A DNA stretch of 64,000 nt from Sambucus nigra (lineage: Eukaryota > Streptophyta > Magnoliopsida > Dipsacales > Adoxaceae), in contig OX422215.1 in assembly GCA_949130495.1 (NCBI GenBank), positions 71,563,244-71,627,243 on the forward strand, written 5' to 3'. The notes under the pieces are model-generated. The model was not told the DNA's origin, ran no database searches, and was given only the letters and a program-made list of their open reading frames with translations. A program made the translations under genes and the position numbers. Below are positions 56,640 through 64,000 of the stretch, one piece after another. The stretch's first letter is position 1. The number at the start of each line of letters is the position of its first letter.

Positions 56640-57060
56640 GCTCGGTATGTATTAATTAATGGTATTTTGTATAGACGAGGAATTATGGCAGGTTTGCAAA
56701 GATGTGTACATTCCTCCGAGGTGAAAGAATTGGTTAAAGAGATCCATGAAGGGTCCTGTGGAGCCCATGTAGCAGGTCGGACACTTTTGCAAAAGGTGAT
56801 GACGCAGAGATACTACTGGCCGACGATGAGAGCTAACTATATAAGCCTATGCCAAGAAATGTGACAAGTGCCAACGCTTTTCCTCCATCCGAAGAATTCC
56901 AAAAGCATTGTTGACACCCATAACTCCCTTTGGCCATTTGCCATATGGGGATTGATTTGGTTGGACCATTGCCGACGACTCGAGGAAGATTCAAATACCT
57001 CGTCATCACAGTAGATTATTTTACTAAGTGGATAGAAGCTGAGCCACTTATTGACATGAC
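56640..57060 (+). pseudogene. Integrase relic, truncated
   Basis: Zinc domain EIHEGSCGAHVAGRTLL with QRYYWPTM, then (after a frameshift near 56,850) KCDKCQRFSS. The core follows with GIDLVGPLPTTRGRFKYLVI and TVDYFTKWIEAEPL, which keep the first two catalytic Asp. The rest of the core, including the catalytic Glu, is missing. About 57,060 the sequence switches to a charged segment (NEDRAKERSRSP), which marks a deletion joint. Confidence 0.85.
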
Positions 57061-57164
57061 ATACGAGAAGAAGAGCATCCAGCCCCGAGAAGAATCAAGC
57101 TACACAAGAGGAAATGAAGACCGAGCCAAAGAGAGATCTAGATCTCCTTGCCGGGTAGAAGAAA

Positions 57165-57720
57165 AACAATAAATGGAGAATGTGTGTTGATTTCACCGAT
57201 CTCAACAAAGCAGTGGATGCTACCTCGGGACACGAGTTGCTCATGGATATTTACTCTGGCTACAACTAGATTAAAATGAAACCTGAAGACATAACAACGG
57301 CTGATGAACAAGGTTTTTGCCGAGAAAATCAGTTGCAGTATGGAAGTCTATGTTGATGACATGCAAGAAAGCTGCTGATCATTTGGTTGACTTGAGTCAA
57401 ACTTTTGATCAACTGGATAATTATCAAATGAAACTCAACCCGACGAAGTGCACATTTGGAGTACGAGAAGGAATGTTCCTCGGGTACATCATCAACCAGC
57501 GAGACGTTGAAGCAAATCCAGACAAGATCAAAGCCCTTTTAGGGTTGCGATCCCCAAAAACGAAAGAAGAGGTGCAGAGATCAGATACCCAAAGCTGGAA
57601 AAATTGGCAGTGGCATTAATTAAAGCAAATAGAAGAAGGAGGTTGTGTTTCCAGGCCCATACCGTGCATACCGACATGCCATTAATACAAGCTATAGCGG
57701 AGTTTACTAATCTTAATACT
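57165..57720 (+). pseudogene. Reverse transcriptase relic downstream of integrase
   Basis: WRMCVDFTDLNKA and then ATSGHELLMDIYSGYN with a deletion between them; a jump to VYVDDM near 57,344; then QLDNYQMKLNPTKCTFGVRE and GMFLGYIINQRDVEANPDKI. The palm is largely deleted and frames shift. Its position after integrase is opposite to that of normal gypsy pol. Confidence 0.85.
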
Positions 57721-57950
57721 CCCGAGGAACAAAAGTTGCTTGCTGATCAACCTGTGGACGTTACAGGATGCAATGCAGAAATGGTTGGGAGGATTCCTAA
57801 TACTCTCGAGGAACAAAAGTTGCTTGCTGATCAACCTGTGGATGTTACAGGATGCAATGCAGAAATGGTTGGGAGGATTCCTAATACTCCCGAGAAACAA
57901 ACATTGCTCGCTGATCAACCTGTGGATGTTACAGGATCAACCAAGAAGAC
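57717..57950 (+). repeat. 84-bp tandem repeat encoding a 28-residue unit
   Basis: Units start at 57,717, 57,801 and 57,885 (the last partial). Each encodes EEQKLLADQPVDVTGCNAEM in the same frame. The units differ by only a few bases. Confidence 0.92.
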
Positions 57951-58345
57951 TGCTCTACGGAGTCATGCTCTACGGAGCCATGCTCTACGGAGTCAAGCTC
58001 TCCGGAGCGCTCTACGGAGCAAAAGTGCTATAAGTAGCCAACCTCCTTTGGTTAGGAGGATAAGCTCTCCGGAGCGCTCTACGGAGCAAAAGTGCTATAA
58101 GTAGCCAACCTCCTTTGGTTAGGAGGATAAGCTCTCCGGAGCGCTCTACGGAGCAAAAGTGCTATAAGTAGCCAACCTCCTTTGGTTAGGAGGATAAGCT
58201 CTCCGGAGCGCTCTACGGAGCAAAAGTGCTATAAGTAGCCAACCTCCTTTGGTTAGGAGGATAAGCTCTCCGGAGCGCTCTACGGAGCAAAAGTGCTATA
58301 AGTAGCCAACCTCCTTTGGTTAGGAGGACATGCTCTAAGGAGCCA
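57950..58345 (+). repeat. 15-bp array followed by a 67-bp array (5 copies)
   Basis: CTCTACGGAGTCATG-type 15-mers at 57,952-58,015. Then a unit containing AAAAGTGCTATAAGTAGCC recurs at 58,021, 58,088, 58,155, 58,222 and 58,289, exactly 67 bp apart, and looks identical between copies. Confidence 0.95.
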
Positions 58346-59344
58346 AAAGCTTTAAGGAGCCAAAAAGTGTACACCAGCATGATCAATTACGGTTGGTAAG
58401 ATAAAAATATACTCTCATATTACAACTTATGTTGGTCAGGAGGTAACATTATTTCAAAAAGTTCTTTAAAGAACAAAATATTCCAAACTATACCAAGTAT
58501 GGTTGGTCGGGGATAAAAACCCATCAACTGTAGTTGGTCGACAAACATTATTTATCCACCTTGGTTGGTTGGAAACACTTTGAATAAATTATACTCATTA
58601 CTTTATTATTAAGTGATCGAGCAACATTACTAATACTTGTAACTTTTTTGGTCGATGAACCATACAATATTGTTATGCAAGCACAAATAATAATGTGTTT
58701 GATATTTACAAAATAATAGCAAATTCAAATTTGTGAACAAAAATGAAATTCTTTCACTGAATTCAAAATGAATTATGCAAATTTATTACATTGATATTAA
58801 ATTGTGTACTAACTATTACATTGAGATTCCTACTCTATTGGTTTCTCTCCCTCTGATTTTGAAACAGGTTCCTCGCCAGCAGGAAGATCATCCAAAGCAT
58901 AATGGAAATTTTATGAAATTAAGATATTTCAGCATTCTGATCTTCATCACAGATGGTCTGTCCGAGCAATTCTTGTTCGTCCCCGAGCAGCTCTTGCTCA
59001 TCCCCGAAAACCTCTTGCTCGCCCCCGAGTGGAGGTAGAAGTTAAAATCAGCATCTACATCACTGAGATCTTTGCTACTACTGTCTCGATCAACATCGAA
59101 GAAGAAGTTGTAAGAAAATGTTTCAAAGTCCACCACTAGCTCACAGAATGCAGTAGGTCGGCTAACAAACCAATCAACATACTTGAAGATTATGATAAGC
59201 TACAAGCGGCATCATATGTCGTCCAGGAGATAATGCCCTTTATGTTCAACAAATCAAGAAGGTAGATCAAGAATTTCACGAGCACCGAGCAACACTGCAA
59301 AATAAAATACTCCATCCTTTCAAGTAAACCATCAAGCATGAAGC
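58346..59344 (+). other. 3' non-coding region of the young Tat-type element
   Basis: Contains repeated ATGGTTGGTCGG / TTGGTTGGTTGG phrases (58,390-58,570) and GCTCTTGCTCATCCCCGA-like repeats (58,960-59,030). No gene recognised. Confidence 0.5.
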
Positions 59345-59356
59345 ATTGGGGGCTTC

Positions 59357-59940
59357 TGTTGATACCAAATTTAATCTGCTGACGTGGACCAATCATACGA
59401 AGACACCCGGCTATCTACATGGCAACAACAGACCTCTCCGAGGAACTCACAGGCTCCGAGGAACATACCTCTCCGAGGAACTCATAGGCTCCGAGGAACA
59501 TACCTCTCCGAGGAACATACCTCTCCGAGGAATTCTTGAATACCAGGAAGATCAACATACCCGAGTTACTCAGACGGTCCGAGCTGCATCTCGGCCACAG
59601 CATTGATTGCCAGATAACGAACAGTCCAACTGGTTCATTAAATGATTATCCTTGACGCACAAGTCTAAGGGCATTAAATGTATTACCCTTTCATATGTAT
59701 ATCATTTAATGTATCGACCCTTTCATGTACAGCCTCAAGGCTATAAATACCTTGTATCATCCTCATTCAAGGGGACCGGAATTTCTTGAGAGAACTTGTA
59801 ATCAAGAATTCCACAAACACTCAGCAATAACATAACAGTGGATGTAGGCTTTATTCCTAGCCGAACCACTTTAAAAATCTTTATCTTATTTATTTATCTG
59901 TGATCGAATAATTAGAGCAATCTAGTTTTTTGCATCAACA
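59357..59940 (+). repeat. 3' LTR of the young Tat-type element (584 bp)
   Basis: Same as the 5' LTR plus one extra 17-bp unit. TATA box at 59,742-59,749. Preceded by the purine tract and followed by GGGGG. Confidence 0.95.
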
Positions 59941-59945
59941 GGGGG

Positions 59946-60760
59946 AGACCCATCTACGTCCCTCAAATTCAAAAGGTTAACACGCTGTAAAAAAAAAATC
60001 CAAGCGCATCTCGTGGGCCTTCCCTTGTTTGGTCAGTTGTAGCGGTAACTCGTGTGTATCGATCTCCTCCGCTGTGAAAGATCCGCTCAAATAACATATC
60101 AGAATAGTTGTGACAAGAACTACCATTTTGGTGGTAGATCGGCCTTATGATTTTAATGATAGGTTGCTTGACTATGTTTTTGGTTTTTGGTGTTTTTTGT
60201 TGTATTTACAGGTTCCGTTTGGAGTTCTTTCTTTCGTCTCATATGTGAGCGTTCTATCCTTTTTTATTACAGCTGATGGGTTTAGTGGGTTGTGATTCAA
60301 CTGTCCCAGCGGTTGTCCCAGTCGGGTTGAGACTCAGAAGGTCTTCGTGACCTTTTAGGTTTCTCCCTCTTTACCTAAGGTCTACCTTTTATTAGGTCCC
60401 TTAGAGATTGAGTCTTCCTCCTTAGCGCTAATGTTTTTGACGTATTTGTCGAACATTATCCCACCGTCTGTTTGCCTTGTGCACAGACTTTGTTTGGAGC
60501 GACTCACCCTCTGGTGCCTTCGGTACCAGTTTCTTTGTTTTGTTGTTAGGATTTGTCGTGTGCAGTTCTCCAAACTTGTCAGTTGTAGTAAAAGTCTTTA
60601 TCTAAGCTTAGTCTTAGTTTTCTTGCTTTTTCTATGTTTTTTTTTCTTCTCTTTCTTCTACTTAACTCCTTAACTCGAGCTTGTTTTGATTAAGTTGTTC
60701 TTTTTTATTGTTGTTACCTATGTTCCATTAATGAAATTCCCATGGGACGATTAAAAAAAA
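59946..60760 (+). mobile_element. Possible 3' end of a truncated LINE
   Basis: A T- and GT-rich non-coding stretch ends ATTAATGAAATTCCCATGGG, six bases, then eight A's (60,751-60,758), a layout seen at LINE 3' ends. No RT frame is present, so this would be 3' UTR only. A 61-codon frame at 60,110-60,295 is not convincing. Confidence 0.3.
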
Positions 60761-61005
60761 GTATCGTTTTGACATTGACCCTCTAAAATTGTCATGATGT
60801 TTGTTCATGAAAAAATTTGTCACAGTCCTAATTCATGAAAAATGATCATGGCATTTATGCAATTCAAGAATATTCTGACTGCCATGACAAATAAATGATT
60901 TTCACCCCTTTCCTAACACGAGTCAATGGGTAATATACATATTTTGTTGGAGATTTTTAAAATAAGAGAGTAAGAGTTTTTTGGGTGTAAAAGCCTTAAG
61001 AGCTT

Positions 61006-61147
61006 GTCCCACATTGGAAGTGTGTGGAAGAGGTGGAAAGTTAACCCAAATATAAAAGGGGATAGTGTCCCACATTGGAAAATGTACAAAGCTAAGTGTC
61101 ACCACTAAGCTATAAAAGGGGTGGGCAACCTTTGAGTCCCACATTGG
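61006..61147 (+). promoter_or_regulatory. Repeated GTCCCACATTGG + TATA modules
   Basis: GTCCCACATTGG at 61,006-61,017, 61,067-61,078 and 61,136-61,147. TATAAAA follows the first two after 33 and 32 bp (61,051 and 61,111). The word is one change from the plant snRNA upstream sequence element, RTCCCACATCG. Confidence 0.55.
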
Positions 61148-61241
61148 AAAAATGTTAAGAATTTGTACACTTAATAAGTACAAATGGAAGATGAATAGTT
61201 AATTCATCTAGCATTTAAGAGGCTATTCAAGAGACCTCAAA

Positions 61242-61260
61242 TACGGTGCGAAGCACCGTA
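61242..61260. repeat. Perfect hairpin before the CA/CG repeat
   Basis: TACGGTGC-GAA-GCACCGTA: 8-bp stem, 3-nt loop. Confidence 0.8.
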
Positions 61261-61997
61261 CGCACACGCACACGCACACACTCGCGCGCGCGCGCGCGTA
61301 CGGGTGCGGGGCAGTGGGCTGTAGAGGCGCTAGTGGCGCACTTTGCACTCCGCATGTCCACAGTGGTAGCGGGTTGCCGGGATTCGTCCGGCTCGGGCGC
61401 GGTCACTTTTTGGTTGACCCGTGCAAAACCGATTCGGTATTATTATACCTGTTCGGAAAGGACTTAAGACTGTTGGTAATTAACAGTCATACCTGTTCGG
61501 AACTGACTTAATTCAACAGTCATGATTCTTGAAGACAAAGCCTTTCATTATCTATAAATAAAGGCTGCCTAAAAACGGAATTACATTGATAACAAAAACC
61601 AGTTTCAGATTTCCATACCCTGCTATTACTCTCTTACAATTTTCAGGAGATACAAATTCTCTTATTATGTTTTGTGCACATAAACAGAATAAGAACTTGA
61701 TTGACTGTTCTTCGCTGCTACATCTAAGGGCTGTCTTCAAATATACAAGTTGCAGACAGTGCAATTGCTTCATTGTATCTTGAGTACGGATTTGCTGATT
61801 CCCGTTTGTATACCGAAATTCTTCGTGTGGGGCAAATACTGTATTTAAGAAAGTGACATCACGCCTTGAAGTTTTATAGTGACTATTCAGAAATTACATT
61901 GTTGTATTGAAGTTGACATTTTTGAGATATATAAAGAGTTCCATTTCTGTATTTGCATTCATAATATCCAACAATCTAAATACAGTAATTTTGGAAA

Positions 61998-64000
61998 TGG
62001 CCGACTCTTCCAAATCACTTCGACAAATAACAGATAGCTTTGTCAAGTTGGACCGTTTTGATGGTGGTAATTTTCTGCGTTGGCAGAAAAAGGTTCATTT
62101 TCTTCTAACAACATTGAAGATTGTATATGTCTTGTCACAACCGAAACCAAATGAAGATGAAGACGAAACCGTGGAACAGATTAGGCAACGCACAAAATGG
62201 GAGACCGATGATTATTTGTGTCGTGGTCACATTCTCAATGCACTTGCTGATAATTTGTTCGACTTGTACCAAAATGTTGGGACAGCAAAAACTTTATGGG
62301 AAACATTGGAGACCAAATATCTAACGGAAGACGCTACAAGTAAGAAGTTCCTTATCGGTCAGTTTCTAAGCTTTAAAATGCATGATAATAGGCCTGTGCT
62401 AGAACAATTTCATGACATCCAACGCATCATAAATCATTGCAAACTGAAAAAATTAAATATGGATGATAATGTAATTGTTGCTGCCATAAATGAAAAACTT
62501 CCTCCTTCTTGGAAAGACTATAAGAAAGAACTCAAACACAAAAAGGAGGATCTTTCACTTGAAGAATTAGAGACTCATTTAAGAATTGAACAAGAGTCTC
62601 GAATTCTAGATGGTAAAGAGGAACAAGAAAATTATGTTTCTAAGGTCCATGTGGTGGAGGAAGGAAAGGAGCAAAAATATGGCAATCATGGAAAAAATAA
62701 CAAGCGGAAGAATTTTTCAAATAATTCTAAAGCAAACAAAAAGAAGAAAGGAAATTGTTTTCATTGCAACAAACCAGGTCACTTCAAGAAGGATTGTCTT
62801 GAGTTCAAGAAACTAAAGGAAAAAGGAGGGACATCAGACACAAAGCAAAAATTTGCTGTTATGATATCCGAGGCTAATATGCTTGGAGAAGACAACTCTT
62901 GGTGGGTTGATTCTGGTGCCACAAGGCATGTTTGTAAGGACAAGAACTTGTTCTCTTCCTATGAAACAGTGGAAGGAGATGTTCTCTATATGGGAAATTC
63001 ATCTACAGCTGCGGTTAAAGGCAAAAGGACAGTGGATCTCGAATTCACTTCCGGGAAAATCCTTAGCCTCACCAATATTTTTCATGTTCCTGATGTTAGG
63101 AAAAATTTAGTTTATGGAAGTCTTCTTAACAAATTTGGCTTTAAGCTTGTATTTGAGTCAGACAAATTTATTCTGACTAAGAATGGTACCTTTGTAGGCA
63201 AAGGATATTTGTATGAGGGTATGTTTAAGCTCAATATCAATGAAAAGAATTCTTCTGCTTATATCGTTGATTGTCTTTCATTATGGCATAGTCGTTTAGG
63301 ACATGTTAATACAAAGAAAATGCATTTCATGGTTAATTTAAATTTAATTCCTAAATATGAGAATGATATGAATGAAAAGTGTAAAATATGCATGCAAACA
63401 AAAATAACAAGATTGCCTTTTCCTAAAATAGAAAAAACTACATCTTTGTTGCAATTAGTACATAGTGATGTTTGTGATTTGCATGGAACGCCTACTAGAG
63501 GTGGTAGTAAATATTTTGCTACATTTATTGATGACTTTTCAAATATTGTTACGTATATCTTTTAAACTCTAAGGATGATGTGCTTAATAGATTTAAGACA
63601 TATAAAAATGAAGTTGAAAATCAATGTGATTCTAAAATAAAATGTCTTAGATCTGATAGAGGTGGTGAATATCACTTTCCTCAATTTTGTGAAGATATGG
63701 GAATTATACATGAAGTTACTGCACCTTATACACCACAACAAAATGGAGTAGCAGAAAGAAAAAATAGGACACTAACTGAAATGGTTAATGCTATGCTTCT
63801 TATTCTGGTTTAAGTAAAGGGTTTTGGGGAGAAGCACTTTTAACTGCATGTCATATTCTGAATAGAATACCTGTTAAAGATAATAAGAAAACTCCTTACG
63901 AATTATGGAAGAATAGAAAACCTAATTTAGGTTATCTTAAAGTTTGGGGTTGTAGAGTTATTGTACGACTACCTGAAACTAAGAGAAAGAAATTAGGAAG
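61998..64000 (+). pseudogene. Copia-3 gag-pol polyprotein (partial, two frameshifts)
   Basis: Start chosen at the ATG of MADSSKSLRQITDS (61,998), which matches the start of related copia polyproteins; an in-frame ATG at 61,907 is upstream. Gag: DRFDGGNFLRWQKKVHFLL, LPPSWKDYKKELKHKKEDL, zinc knuckle CFHCNKPGHFKKDC. Protease: WWVDSGATRHVC. Pre-integrase: LWHSRLGHVNTKKM and CKICMQTK. Integrase core: HSDVCDL, FIDDFS, RSDRGGEY, YTPQQNGVAERKNR (all three catalytic acids). Single-base losses near 63,555 and 63,797 break the frame, which otherwise continues to the window end (GFWGEA, NRIPV, YELWKNRKPN). RT and RNase H are outside the window. Confidence 0.9.

Larger units (their letters stand above)
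52402..59940 (+). mobile_element. Young non-autonomous Tat-lineage gypsy element with scrambled pol
   Basis: The LTRs 52,402-52,968 and 59,357-59,940 start TGTTGATACC, end TTGCATCAACA and are flanked by GGGGG on both sides. The primer site TGGCGCCGTCTGTGGGAA is at 52,972-52,989 and the purine tract ATTGGGGGCTTC at 59,345-59,356. No gag is recognisable. Pol remnants occur in the order RNase H (56,104), integrase (56,640), RT (57,165), which differs from the gypsy order. The rest is non-coding and full of tandem arrays. LTR identity implies a recent insertion using enzymes from an intact relative. Confidence 0.92.
60945..61973 (+). repeat. Putative 5' LTR/leader of the right-hand copia element (Copia-3)
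   Basis: Starts TGTTGGAGATTTTT; TCCAACA at 61,967-61,973 is the exact inverse of the start and would make a 1,029-bp LTR. No initiator-Met primer site follows, and the gag ATG comes only 25 bp later, so the right boundary is uncertain. Contains TATAAAA at 61,051 and 61,111, three GTCCCACATTGG words, a hairpin and a CA/CG simple repeat (61,260-61,302). Confidence 0.5.

Overview
This window is a repeat-dense piece of a plant nuclear genome, almost certainly a eudicot: AT-rich, full of plant-type LTR retrotransposons, LINE remnants, hAT and Tourist-type MITEs and microsatellites. Only one gene looks like an intact host gene, a three-exon remorin on the minus strand (39,445-42,812). No rRNA, tRNA, CRISPR or bacterial operon signals were recognised. 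The species was not identified.

Layout. 1-~6,650: the 5' part of a decayed Ty3/gypsy Tat-lineage element on the minus strand (LTR, tRNA primer site, gag, protease, RT, RNase H, second RNase H, integrase running off the window), disabled mostly by in-frame stops. 6,711-7,657: a GC-rich 18-bp minisatellite with higher-order structure. ~7,690-10,160: a minus-strand LINE that keeps ORF1 and endonuclease but lacks RT. 10,598-16,422: a degenerate copia element (Copia-1, minus) with one rearranged LTR. 16,815-19,588: a non-autonomous hAT element with a relative inserted in its own end. 19,876-20,003: a Tourist MITE. 21,518-24,149: a solo gypsy LTR with a perfect target duplication. 27,010-27,345: a hAT transposase C-terminal relic.

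27,831-38,525 is a three-level nest. A foldback MITE was split by a copia element (Copia-2, 27,943-38,365, duplication GTTTA), and Copia-2 was in turn split by a short-interior gypsy element (29,690-34,448). Copia-1 preserves the unfilled target site. 38,526-45,590 is the genic island around the remorin, with MITEs in its 3' flank, intron 2 and upstream region. 45,700-52,400 holds LTR-like debris, MITE-like repeats and a very AT-rich block.

52,402-59,940 is a young non-autonomous Tat-lineage element. Its two LTRs differ, as far as I can read, only by one 17-bp duplication. Its coding relics are in the non-canonical order RNase H-integrase-RT, and it carries at least six different tandem arrays. 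60,945-64,000 is a copia element on the plus strand with a nearly intact gag-pol (two 1-nt frameshifts), truncated by the window end. Its upstream LTR has two modules resembling the USE+TATA layout of plant snRNA promoters.

How parts work together. The remorin is a candidate plasma-membrane scaffold gene. Everything else is mobile DNA: autonomous-type coding relics (Tat gag-pol, copia gag-pol, LINE, hAT transposase) alongside non-autonomous passengers (MITEs, coding-poor LTR elements) that must have depended on proteins supplied elsewhere. The nesting gives a relative order of insertion.
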